This document shows, one piece after another, positions 7,866-14,932 of a stretch of 16,259 nt of DNA. The number at the start of each line of letters is the position of its first letter. Within the stretch, counting starts at the first letter, position 1. The notes under the pieces were generated by a model. It ran no database searches. It had not been told where the DNA came from and worked only from the letters and a program-made list of their open reading frames with translations. This stretch comes from Alphaproteobacteria bacterium. GTDB lineage: Bacteria > Pseudomonadota > Alphaproteobacteria > UBA8366 > GCA-2717185. The stretch is taken from assembly GCA_016764135.1 (NCBI GenBank), contig JAESSL010000407.1, positions 1 through 16,259 of the forward strand, given 5' to 3'. A program made the position numbers and the translations under genes.

Positions 7866-7976
7866 CTGAACAGCATCGATTAGAGCGTCCTTCACACGCT
7901 CATAACGCTCTTGCCAAGTTGGGATGTGAATTTCGCCAACTTTTCGTTGGCCACCCTGCAAGTGAATCTCGGACAT
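7029..7976 (-). CDS. ABC importer permease, DppC/OppC type (copy C2)
   Basis: A 315-residue inner-membrane permease and close paralogue of C1. It has the DppC hallmarks HIMGTDRYGRDIFSRVLWGG, a conventional EAA loop (EYVEASLTIG ... RQILPN, Leu226-Pro227) and C-terminal LAFNLFGDGLRDIMDPR. About six hydrophobic helices are visible. It starts 13 nt after the dppB-type stop, with an agggg ribosome site 8-9 nt before the ATG, so it is translated in the same operon. With its canonical coupling loop it is the better candidate for the standard DppC partner of the single DppB-type permease; C1 may provide an alternative or modified pore. This role split is inference. Confidence 0.93.
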   Translation of the reverse strand: MSEIHLQGGQRKVGEIHIPTWQERYERVKDALIDAVQELYKSKTAFIGGMMLVVLAILLLLTPVLTDYDPTKPDYSAFLEPPSVEHIMGTDRYGRDIFSRVLWGGRRLVVIAIAAVVFGLSLGIPYGVLSGYYGGFADSVSMRVVDGLLAFPGILLYLLIVTLAREWHLEGFWNDLILVFALGFAFFPEVARLARGSVLIEKQKEYVEASLTIGEASLYIALRQILPNCMSPLIVNATVRLGFVILIIAALSFLGLGTPPPTPDWGADLSAARDHMESNPLIAIFPGLAICYTVLAFNLFGDGLRDIMDPRLSDR

Positions 7977-7989
7977 GACGTCGCCCCTG

Positions 7990-8940
7990 CTAGTTCAATG
8001 CTACGCGCGGGTTCAAGACTCGATATAACAAGTCCACTAATAAATTGACGATAACCACAATAACGCCAAGAACCAGAATTCCAGCCTGAATCAACGGGTA
8101 ATCCCGATCAATAATCGCCAGATAGATCGCCTGCCCAATTCCTGGCCACGCAAATATCGTCTCCAAAACAACCGTGCCACCCAACAAATTAGCGAGTTGT
8201 AATCCACTGATGGTGATTGTCGGGATCATCGCGTTTCTCAGCGTGTATTTGTAAATTACTTTCTTCTCACTGAAGCCCAGAGAACGTGCGGTATCGACAT
8301 ATTCCTTATTCATTTCGTCCAGCATACTCGAGCGTGTCAGCCTCGTCGTATAGGCCGCCTGTCGAAACCCAACCGCTGCGGCCGGTAATATTAAATACTT
8401 CAGACTTTGTCCTAGGTCTTCGAACGGACTCATATATCCAGAGGAGGGTAACCAGCCCAGATAAAGCGAAAAGAATAGGACGCACATTATTGCAAACCAG
8501 AATTCTGGTATGGATATGCCTATTAACGATACTATTTGCGCTGTGTAATCAGTCGGCGAGTTTCGCTTTACAGCCGCAATCGCGCCTAACGGTATTGCGA
8601 TTAACATCGATATGCTAATGCCAACGACGGCCAAGTATACAGTCGCAGGGATTGACTCAAAGAGCTCTAATGCAACAGGTCGCCTAGTAACCAAGGATTT
8701 TCCGAAATCGCCTTGTAACACTTTACCAATCCAAACGCCGTATTGAACGTAAATCGGCTTATCCAGACCATATTCTTTCATCAACAATTCACGCGTCGCT
8801 GGATCTTCGGCCTCTTCGTCCCCGATAAGCGTATCGATCACATCGCCTGGCAGAAGCTGGATGAACATAAACACGACGACGGTAAGCACAAAAAGGACCG
8901 GAATCATGTGGAGGATTCGGTTAATTGTGTAAATCAGCAT
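7990..8940 (-). CDS. ABC importer permease, DppB/OppB type
   Basis: A 316-residue inner-membrane permease. The N-terminal helix (MLIYTINRILHMIPVLFVLT) and the TIM-like opening of the DppB/GsiC family are present, followed by FIQLLPGDV, EYGLDKPIYVQY and LQGDFGKSL in the periplasmic N-terminal domain. Six or so hydrophobic helices follow, then the coupling loop EYVDTARSLGFSEKKVIYKY ... LRNAMIPTI and the conserved LGGTVVLETIFAWPGIG. The C-terminus LLYRVLNPRV is typical. It forms the pore with a DppC-type partner. The ATG has aaggtgg 9 nt upstream. It lies 144 nt after the binding-protein gene, behind a hairpin, and 13 nt before C2. Confidence 0.94.
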   Translation of the reverse strand: MLIYTINRILHMIPVLFVLTVVVFMFIQLLPGDVIDTLIGDEEAEDPATRELLMKEYGLDKPIYVQYGVWIGKVLQGDFGKSLVTRRPVALELFESIPATVYLAVVGISISMLIAIPLGAIAAVKRNSPTDYTAQIVSLIGISIPEFWFAIMCVLFFSLYLGWLPSSGYMSPFEDLGQSLKYLILPAAAVGFRQAAYTTRLTRSSMLDEMNKEYVDTARSLGFSEKKVIYKYTLRNAMIPTITISGLQLANLLGGTVVLETIFAWPGIGQAIYLAIIDRDYPLIQAGILVLGVIVVIVNLLVDLLYRVLNPRVALN

Positions 8941-9009
8941 GAGCAGAATCCACCTTGAGCCAAGCCTATGTAATACATACGCGGCGTTGAATTAGGGGTA
9001 CAAAACACG

Positions 9010-9068
9010 GGGTTTCTTTAACTTGAGGAAACGAAACCCGGGGTGTTGACGAAAACTTCAACACCCCG
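9010..9068 (-). promoter_or_regulatory. Stem-loops between binding-protein and permease genes
   Basis: A perfect 11-bp stem (cggggtgttga at 9039-9049, tcaacaccccg at 9058-9068) with an 8-nt loop starts 16 nt after the binding-protein stop. Reading on the - strand it is followed by a second 7-bp stem (gggtttc 9010-9016 / gaaaccc 9033-9039) that shares base 9039 with the first, then a gtgttttgt tail. Such hairpins between a binding-protein gene and its permeases are known to stabilise the upstream message or partly terminate it, so that binding protein is made in excess. That role here is inferred from position. Confidence 0.7.
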
Positions 9069-9084
9069 AATAATGTTCGTTCAA

Positions 9085-10716
9085 TCAGCCCAACCAAGCG
9101 GTACGAATACCAGACATGTGAGTGCTGTAAGGCCCGTTAAACGCAGGCTCATACCCTTTCAGATTTTTCGTCGCCGCACAGGTAAGCGGGATGAAATGCG
9201 TATAGATCATCGGCAGTTCGTCGTTAATAATCATTTCGACTTCCTGATAAATCTCTTTCCGCTTCGCGGGATCCAACGTTCTTTTGCCTTCAAGAATTAA
9301 CTTATCAGCTTTCGGATTGTTGAAACCTGTACGTAGTTTGGTGTTTGACGATGTCGACAAGACATTCGCCGAGAACCAGCGATCCGGGTCAGGACGATAA
9401 CTGTTCGCCGTCGAATCGATACTATATTCACCCTTTTTCCACTTAGACTTAAGCACGGCGTAAGGATGAATTTCGTGCTGAATATTAAACCCGGCTTCTG
9501 TCAGCATCGCATGAGCTATTTCACCGGTCTGATGCATATAGGCGTATGCATCACGAGACGTCAGGACAAGCCGCTCGTCCATCCCGCCAGCCTTTTTCAA
9601 CAGGAACCTCGCCTTGTCTGGATCGTATTCATACTTACGTTCCAGTTCCGGCATATGCCAAGTGCTCGCCTTACTGTAGAAACCACGCGCGGTTTCACTT
9701 AAGCCGCTGAAGATTGCCTGGTGAATGGCCTCGTGATTAATGGCATGGGCAGCTGCCTGCCGCATCATTTTGCCATTGGGGTTTTTATACGAGAAAGGAC
9801 CGTTTTTCAGGTTAAATCCAAGATAGCCGGTGCCAACTTGCGGAACGTCCCAAGTATTGAAATTAGCGCCGTATTTTTTGTCAAACCCGGCCGCATCCGT
9901 ATAGGCCATGTTTTCGATCAAATCGACTTCACCGGTGCGCAGGGCCGTCAAGCGAATCCGGTCTTCTTTTTTGGGGAATCCAACAATTTTATCAAGGTAT
10001 GGCAAAGCGTTGCCCTGATCGTCAGTTTCCCACCAATTCTCATTGCGTTCCAGCACTGTCCGGTCATATTTCTTCCAGGATTTAAACTTGAAAGGACCGG
10101 CCCCAATGGGGTGGTTATCCGCGTTGCCCACACTATTGGGCGACATGAACTGGACTGGATAATAAGTCAGACTGGCGACAAGCACGCCACTCGGTTTATC
10201 AAGATTGAATTTAATGGTGTGTGAATCAATTACGTCAACAGATTCAACATCCTTGATACTAGATCGGATAAAGGAATGGCCAATTTTCGGATCTTTAATT
10301 CGACCAATATTCCATTTCACCGCTTCTGCATCGATGGGGGATCCATCGTGAAATGTCGCCCCTTTACGGAGCTTGAATGTATAGGTTTTAAGGTCCTTTG
10401 ATACTGTATGATCAACAGCAATTCCAGGCTTTGGCTCCATCTTCAAGTCGACGTCAAACATACCCATGGATGTCGCCGCCAAAGGATGGGACACGTAGTA
10501 ATAATAGTTTCTATGTTGATCCAGACCACGTGAGTCGGAGCGTGTTGCAAACCGTAATGTGCCACCTCGTTTCGGATGACGTTTTTTCGCCGCATTCGCC
10601 TCACCCGACATTCCAAGCGCCGCCGCACCAGCGACGGCACCTGTTTTTGTCATAAACTCACGTCGAGTTTGACCTTGCTTCTCAGTTACACCGTTTTCTG
10701 TGTTTTCCTTCGACAT
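9085..10716 (-). CDS. ABC importer substrate-binding protein, family 5 (DppA/OppA type), Tat-exported
   Basis: A 543-residue periplasmic binding protein. The ATG at 10716 is preferred because gggagg lies 8 nt upstream; a longer frame to 10788 exists. The N-terminus has a twin-arginine signal, TRREFMTKTG (R18, R19), a hydrophobic AVAGAAALGM, and a likely cleavage near ANA (40-42), implying folded export by Tat. Family-5 hallmarks follow: RGGTLRFATRSD, YTFKLRKGATFHDGSPIDAE (after a signature of linear peptide/nickel-type binders), and RPDPDRWFSANV in the C-terminal lobe. It captures the ligand and delivers it to the permeases encoded next. The ligand cannot be read from the sequence: family members bind peptides, nickel chelates, opines or oligosaccharides. 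It is the first gene of its operon. Confidence 0.94.
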   Translation of the reverse strand: MSKENTENGVTEKQGQTRREFMTKTGAVAGAAALGMSGEANAAKKRHPKRGGTLRFATRSDSRGLDQHRNYYYYVSHPLAATSMGMFDVDLKMEPKPGIAVDHTVSKDLKTYTFKLRKGATFHDGSPIDAEAVKWNIGRIKDPKIGHSFIRSSIKDVESVDVIDSHTIKFNLDKPSGVLVASLTYYPVQFMSPNSVGNADNHPIGAGPFKFKSWKKYDRTVLERNENWWETDDQGNALPYLDKIVGFPKKEDRIRLTALRTGEVDLIENMAYTDAAGFDKKYGANFNTWDVPQVGTGYLGFNLKNGPFSYKNPNGKMMRQAAAHAINHEAIHQAIFSGLSETARGFYSKASTWHMPELERKYEYDPDKARFLLKKAGGMDERLVLTSRDAYAYMHQTGEIAHAMLTEAGFNIQHEIHPYAVLKSKWKKGEYSIDSTANSYRPDPDRWFSANVLSTSSNTKLRTGFNNPKADKLILEGKRTLDPAKRKEIYQEVEMIINDELPMIYTHFIPLTCAATKNLKGYEPAFNGPYSTHMSGIRTAWLG

Positions 10717-10988
10717 AAAATAGCCTCCCATGGCTGCTAATTTCATACGTCCAGGCCTAAGCCTATTTTCGTTCCAATCGTTTCGCACTGGCTATTTTTA
10801 TGGCGATCGACAGCTCAGTATTTCGAACCCCCGCCGCCCTTTTTTTTCGACCTTGAGCGTTAACATTGGTATGGACATGCTAACGAGGAAATTCGCACCT
10901 GTCGACAACGAATGAGTTCATTCGCAACTATTTTAAGTATCGGGGTGTAAATTTTTAACGGAACTGTCTTAAACCTTTTAGTAACGTT
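10717..10988 (-). promoter_or_regulatory. Promoter region of the binding-protein/permease operon, with a dyad
   Basis: These 272 bases between the Sel1 gene and the binding-protein gene should hold the operon promoter. A perfect 16-bp dyad, cgaatga-gt-tcattcg (10909-10924), lies 193 bases before the ATG and could be an operator. A T8 run sits near 10840-10848. No convincing -35/-10 pair and no clear terminator for the Sel1 gene were found. Confidence 0.4.
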
Positions 10989-11627
10989 TCAGTCGACAGT
11001 GGGTTGTACTTTTTTTGACACAATCCATTTACGCACAGCGCGTTGCCCCGCACCCAATTGTTTCGGGGTCAGTAACTTTGCGAGGGATCGCATTCCAAGC
11101 GCGCCCCAGGGGATGCGCCCAGCATTATGTCTGGGCTCCGACAGCATCTTCCATTTATACGCTTGAACTAGGTCGCGCTTGACGCCATCCCCTTTTAGAT
11201 AAAGGTCGCCCAGACTCCGTTGTGCGAAAGCATCACCGGCGGACGCAGCCTTGCGCCACCATTTCGCCGCCTGCGACGCGTCTTGAGGCACACCTTCTCC
11301 ACGTAGGTATAGAGCGCCAAGATCAAATTGCGCTTCAACATGCGCCTGATCGGCGGCCTTCTTGTACCAGTTTGCAGCAGTTGAAAAATTCTCAGGCGTT
11401 CCATATCCACGACTAAATATGAGGCCCAAAGAATATTGCGCGGTGGCGCTTCCTTGGGATGCAAACCGCGTAAACTGACGAATCGCTTCGGTGTAATTCC
11501 CGGCGTTTAAAGCCGCCTGAGCCTCACGCTCATTCGGCGCGCCAAACGCATGAACGGCGAAAACCATAGCGCAGAGATAACCAGACACAGGGGTGAACAT
11601 CCGTTTCACAAGTGTTGATCCCGTCAC
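10989..11627 (-). CDS. Secreted Sel1-repeat (SLR/TPR-like) protein
   Basis: A 212-residue protein with the GTG start at 11627, chosen because ggagg lies 8 nt upstream; in-frame GTG 11675 and ATG 11642 lack a ribosome site. The N-terminus TLVKRMFTPVSGYLCAMVFA followed by VHAFGA is a Sec signal peptide with likely cleavage after Ala-Phe-Gly-Ala. The mature part has a TPR-like helix pair and three Sel1 repeats: AQYSLGLIFSRGYGTPENFS, AQFDLGALYLRGEGVPQDAS and AQRSLGDLYLKGDGVKRDLV, each ending in a WYKKAA/WWRKAA-like helix. Sel1 proteins are scaffolds for protein-protein contacts, often envelope-associated. The C-terminus is basic. No functional link to its neighbours is visible. Confidence 0.85.
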   Translation of the reverse strand: MTGSTLVKRMFTPVSGYLCAMVFAVHAFGAPNEREAQAALNAGNYTEAIRQFTRFASQGSATAQYSLGLIFSRGYGTPENFSTAANWYKKAADQAHVEAQFDLGALYLRGEGVPQDASQAAKWWRKAASAGDAFAQRSLGDLYLKGDGVKRDLVQAYKWKMLSEPRHNAGRIPWGALGMRSLAKLLTPKQLGAGQRAVRKWIVSKKVQPTVD

Positions 11628-11742
11628 TTTCGCATCCTCCATAAACTGAGACCGGTCCGCGTCGAGCTGCGACACCTTATTCCTTGCAGCGAACCGTAAA
11701 GGCCGTAAGGATCAACCGTCAATATTTTGAGGATATAAGTTC
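11628..11742. promoter_or_regulatory. Divergent intergenic region, Sel1 gene / acyl-CoA dehydrogenase
   Basis: These 115 bases separate divergent genes and must carry both promoters. A near-perfect tandem repeat, ccgtaaagg then ccgtaagg (11694-11710), lies about 32 bases before the dehydrogenase ATG. Its ribosome site is gagga, 9 nt upstream. Confidence 0.4.
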
Positions 11743-12966
11743 ATGGATTTTGAATACTCGGAGACGACCAGGGAACTGGCGTTACGTCTAGAAAACTTCA
11801 TGCGGGATCACGTTCACCCAAATGAAACGGTATTTGACGAGCAAGTGTCGGAAGGCGACAGGTGGCAGCCCGTTCAAATTCTGGAGGAACTGAAGTCCAA
11901 AGCCAAAGAAGAAGGGCTATGGAATCTGTTTTTGCCAGAAAGCGACTACGGCGCAGGATTGACCAATCTGGAATACGCGCCGCTGTGTGAAATTATGGGT
12001 CGTGTGCATTGGGCTCCGGAAGTCTTCAATTGTTCCGCCCCGGACACTGGCAATATGGAAACAATTGTTCGTTATGGAACGCAAGACCAGCGCGATCAGT
12101 GGCTGGAGGCCTTACTGGCCGGCGAAATTCGTTCCGCATTCGCGATGACGGAACCAAACGTCGCCTCTTCAGACGCCATGAACATCGAAACGAGCATCAT
12201 TCGCGACGGTGACGATTACGTCATTAACGGCCATAAATGGTGGACTTCCGGCATTGGCGACCACCGGTGTAAAATCCTTATCGTCATGGGTAAGTCAGAC
12301 ACCAACGCTGAAGCCTATAGTCAACAATCCATGATCCTTGTACCCCGCGACACGCCAGGCATTACGGTGAAACGCATGTTGAACGTCATGGGGTTTGACG
12401 ACGCCCCTCATGGGCATGGGGAAGTGATCTTCGACAATGTCAGGGTCCCTGCGTCAAATATGCTCCTGGGCGAAGGCCGCGGCTTCGAAATTGCGCAAGG
12501 TCGATTGGGGCCAGGCCGAATTCATCATTGCATGCGAATCATCGGAGTCGCAGAGCGCGCGCTAGAAATGATGTGCCAGCGCGCCGTTCAACGGACGACC
12601 TGGGGCATGACCTTGGCGGATCGCGGCGTCACGCAGGAACGCATTGCCCAAAGTCGGATCGATATCGACATGTGTCGGCTACTGGTGCTCAAGGCCGCCT
12701 ACGCCATGGATACGGTTGGCAATAAGGAGGCGCGTCAGCAAATCGCAATGATAAAGGTGGCGGCGCCAAACATGGCGTTGCAAGTCATCGACCACGCGAT
12801 GCAACTCCATGGCGGTGGCGCGATGAGTCAGGAATTCCCGCTGGCGAAAATGTGGGCGCTCATGCGCGCGCTACGATTTGCGGACGGCCCGGACGAAGTG
12901 CATCGACAGCAAATCGCCCGGTTGGAATTTCGCCGACATGATTATCGCGCCAGCGTGAGAGGTTAA
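11743..12966 (+). CDS. Acyl-CoA dehydrogenase family protein, ACAD10/11 (LvaC-like) type
   Basis: A 407-residue cytoplasmic FAD flavoprotein. Domain order is the usual helical N-domain (1-~125), beta-domain (AMTEPNVASSDAMNIETS, YVINGHKWWTSGIGD) and C-terminal helical domain. GEGRGFEIAQGRLGPGRIHH (starting near residue 243), CMRIIGVAERALEMMCQRA and the end motif ADGPDEVHR (380-388) match the ACAD domain of animal ACAD10/ACAD11 rather than ordinary fatty-acid dehydrogenases. Where medium-chain enzymes have the catalytic Glu of YEGT, this protein has Asp381. In levulinate catabolism (LvaC) and animal ACAD11, such a domain converts a 4-phosphoacyl-CoA to enoyl-CoA with loss of phosphate. The matching kinase-like gene converges on it 68 nt away. 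Substrate chain length is unknown. Confidence 0.9.
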   Translation: MDFEYSETTRELALRLENFMRDHVHPNETVFDEQVSEGDRWQPVQILEELKSKAKEEGLWNLFLPESDYGAGLTNLEYAPLCEIMGRVHWAPEVFNCSAPDTGNMETIVRYGTQDQRDQWLEALLAGEIRSAFAMTEPNVASSDAMNIETSIIRDGDDYVINGHKWWTSGIGDHRCKILIVMGKSDTNAEAYSQQSMILVPRDTPGITVKRMLNVMGFDDAPHGHGEVIFDNVRVPASNMLLGEGRGFEIAQGRLGPGRIHHCMRIIGVAERALEMMCQRAVQRTTWGMTLADRGVTQERIAQSRIDIDMCRLLVLKAAYAMDTVGNKEARQQIAMIKVAAPNMALQVIDHAMQLHGGGAMSQEFPLAKMWALMRALRFADGPDEVHRQQIARLEFRRHDYRASVRG

Positions 12967-12982
12967 ACCACGGAGTACGTAC

Positions 12983-13020
12983 GCCCCGCATTTTTTTGTG
13001 AAATCAAGAGCATGCGGGGC
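12983..13020. terminator. Hairpin between convergent genes, possible terminator
   Basis: A perfect 9-bp stem (gccccgcat 12983-12991, atgcggggc 13012-13020) with a 20-nt loop that itself contains T7. It lies between the dehydrogenase (+) and kinase-like (-) genes. No U tract follows the stem on either strand, so it is not a classical intrinsic terminator. Confidence 0.5.
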
Positions 13021-13034
13021 TACTGGTTTGTTGT

Positions 13035-14105
13035 TCAGGCGGCGCTTTCAATAATCGAAATCGCCTTTTTCGACCACAGAACCGGAAGGTCCCGCATTTT
13101 TACAGCTTCCGGCGATGGCGCATTTCCTTGGGCGCCGCGAAAATAGACCCCTTGAACAATCGCCGCTAGTCTGAACAAGGAGAGGACCAGATAAAAAGAC
13201 CAGTTTTCAATGCCATCCCGACCGGTGCGGCGGCAATAGCTCTCGATGTATTCGGCCTCTGACGGTATCCCGTATTTCGCAAAATCAATGTTGATAATAT
13301 CCCCTCGGTTGGGGTCCGGCATATGATAGGGCAGGCAATTATAGGCGAGATCCGATAACGGGTTGCCAAGCGTTCCAAGTTCCCAGTCAACGACCGCCAA
13401 TACCCTTGGTTCCGTTGGGTGGAATATCAAATTTTCCATTCGAAAATCGCCATGCGCAATCGTTGTTTCCGCGTCGTCCGGAATATTGTCCGGCAACCAT
13501 TTGATAAGCGCCTCCATCGACGGCAAATCATCTGTCTGGGTCGCTCGATATTGCTTGGTCCATCGACTGACCTGACGGGTCATATATCCGCCAACCCGGC
13601 CAAAGTCGCCTAACCCCACGCTTTTAAAGTCCACCTTGTGAAGTCGCGCCAACACATCATTCATTGAATCGTAGATCGCCGCGCGCTCCGTCGGATTGGA
13701 ATCCGGCAAAGACATGTCCCGGACAACTCTGCCCAGAACAAATTCCATGATATAAAAAGATTGCCCAATGACCGATTCGTCCTCGCAAAGCGCATAAGCC
13801 TTTGCAACCGGCACATCCGTTTGTCCAAGCGCCTGCATAACCTTGAATTCGCGGTCGACAGCATGAGCCGACGGCAACAACTCGCCAGGCGGCTTTTTTC
13901 GAAGGACATAACGACGACCGTGTCCGTCTTTCAGCAAAAAGGTCGGGTTCGACATGCCGCCAATAAATTGTCCAACCGTTAACGGACCGCTGAATCCATC
14001 GACGTTTCCGGTCATATAAGACTCCAGCGCGGCGACATCAAAACTATACCCATCCATAACCGGAGACGCGTCCTCTGTGACGGTCACACTTGTCTCGTAA
14101 CTCAT
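13035..14105 (-). CDS. APH-fold phosphotransferase family protein, ACAD10/11-kinase (LvaA-like) type
   Basis: A 356-residue cytoplasmic kinase-like protein. The ATG at 14105 has tgagg 9 nt upstream; the longer frame to 14171 has no site. Kinase elements are complete: glycine-rich FIGGMSNPTF (48-57), ATP-binding Lys in YVLRKKPPG (66-74), catalytic loop HGDFRMENLIFHP (218-230; Asp220, Asn225) and metal-binding VVDWELGTLGNPLSDLAY (238-255; Asp240). This wording is that of the phosphotransferase domain of ACAD10/ACAD11 and of LvaA, which phosphorylates the 4-hydroxyl of 4-hydroxyacyl-CoA, not of antibiotic-resistance kinases. The likely partner is the convergent acyl-CoA dehydrogenase gene. Function is by family and neighbourhood; the exact acyl chain is unknown. 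Confidence 0.9.
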   Translation of the reverse strand: MSYETSVTVTEDASPVMDGYSFDVAALESYMTGNVDGFSGPLTVGQFIGGMSNPTFLLKDGHGRRYVLRKKPPGELLPSAHAVDREFKVMQALGQTDVPVAKAYALCEDESVIGQSFYIMEFVLGRVVRDMSLPDSNPTERAAIYDSMNDVLARLHKVDFKSVGLGDFGRVGGYMTRQVSRWTKQYRATQTDDLPSMEALIKWLPDNIPDDAETTIAHGDFRMENLIFHPTEPRVLAVVDWELGTLGNPLSDLAYNCLPYHMPDPNRGDIINIDFAKYGIPSEAEYIESYCRRTGRDGIENWSFYLVLSLFRLAAIVQGVYFRGAQGNAPSPEAVKMRDLPVLWSKKAISIIESAA

Positions 14106-14344
14106 ATACGAATACCTCAAATCCAAATTTCGGTCGTTTTGCCAGCTTCGCTGACAATACCCTATCTGCAATTATATCTTCGCGCTGGCGGACAAGGTAT
14201 CGAAAAATGTATAAGGCGTGCGATCCGTAGTAGCGGCGCGTTTGGCCCTTGGGCAGCCTGTATGTACAAGACTTCCCTCTCAGTACTGGGCCGGAGAGGC
14301 TGAAACTGCGTTTCCTGTATGCGACAAACTTGGATGTATCGCCT
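14106..14344. promoter_or_regulatory. Divergent intergenic region, kinase-like gene / methyltransferase
   Basis: These 239 bases separate two divergent genes. They contain a tiny hairpin, cagc-ttc-gctg, near 14143-14153. If the methyltransferase starts at the in-frame TTG 14249, part of this region is coding. No reliable promoter boxes were found. Confidence 0.4.
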
Positions 14345-14932
14345 ATGCCCAACCCGTCAGCAACGAGGCTATCCACCGACGACGCTCCCGTCCGGCTCCA
14401 TATAGGATGCGGGAATTGCATAATTCCTGGCTTTATCAACGTCGACATCAAGGCCTTCCCCCATATCCACCACGTGACCGGCGCCGATGATCTGCATTTC
14501 GCCGAGGATGGATCCGTTGATATGATTTACGCCTGTCACGTGCTTGAGCATTTTGGACGCATCGCCTTTACGAAGGTGTTGCGGGAATGGACGCGCGTAT
14601 TGAAAACCGGTGGGTTATTGCGCATCTCTGTCCCTGATTTTCGATCCTGTGCGGCGATATACTATGAAAAAGGACTGGAGGACGGCTTGAGCGGCCTGAT
14701 CGGACTAATCTCCGGCGGACAACGCGATGACCATGATTTCCATAAAATGATCTTCGACGAACCCTTTTTAACCGGAGAGTTGGAAGAGCTGGGCTATGTA
14801 TCGGTGCGACGATGGAACTGGCGAGAAACAGATCATGCGCAATACGATGATTTCTCCCAAGCTTACATCCCGCATATGGATAAAGAGAATGGGACATTAA
14901 TGAGCCTCAATCTTGAAGCGACGCTCGGGTAA
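14345..14932 (+). CDS. Class I SAM-dependent methyltransferase (COG4627-like)
   Basis: A 195-residue cytoplasmic methyltransferase with a Rossmann fold. SAM-binding motif I is LHIGCGN (18-24) followed by PGFINVDI with acidic Asp34; then the DGSVDMIYACHVLEHF block (55-70) and LKTGGLLRISVPD (86-98), typical of Methyltransf_11/COG4627 proteins often found in polysaccharide and surface-glycan gene clusters. The ATG at 14345 is the first ATG in frame, but its ribosome site is weak; the frame is open back to a TTG at 14249, which would add 32 residues of protein-like sequence. The methyl acceptor is unknown. A glycan role is suggested only by family habit and the nearby glycosyltransferase at the right edge. 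Its last 36 bases overlap a possible antisense ORF. Confidence 0.82.
   Translation: MPNPSATRLSTDDAPVRLHIGCGNCIIPGFINVDIKAFPHIHHVTGADDLHFAEDGSVDMIYACHVLEHFGRIAFTKVLREWTRVLKTGGLLRISVPDFRSCAAIYYEKGLEDGLSGLIGLISGGQRDDHDFHKMIFDEPFLTGELEELGYVSVRRWNWRETDHAQYDDFSQAYIPHMDKENGTLMSLNLEATLG

Noticed and set aside
9721..10224. 167-codon + strand ORF inside the binding-protein gene
   Set aside because: It lies wholly antisense to a strongly supported family-5 binding-protein gene, has no family resemblance and is explained as a shadow frame.
10717..10988. Hidden small gene or RNA between the Sel1 and binding-protein genes
   Set aside because: No frame with start, ribosome site and useful length, and no stable hairpin set beyond the short dyad.
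13035..14105. Aminoglycoside-resistance kinase
   Set aside because: The fold is shared, but the catalytic-loop wording (HGDFRMEN, DWELGTLGNPLSDLAY) is that of the ACAD10/11-LvaA group and the neighbour is an acyl-CoA dehydrogenase.
14044..14451. 135-codon - strand ORF spanning the kinase-like start and methyltransferase
   Set aside because: It overlaps two real genes on both sides; the translation shows no domain and the composition is that of a shadow frame.
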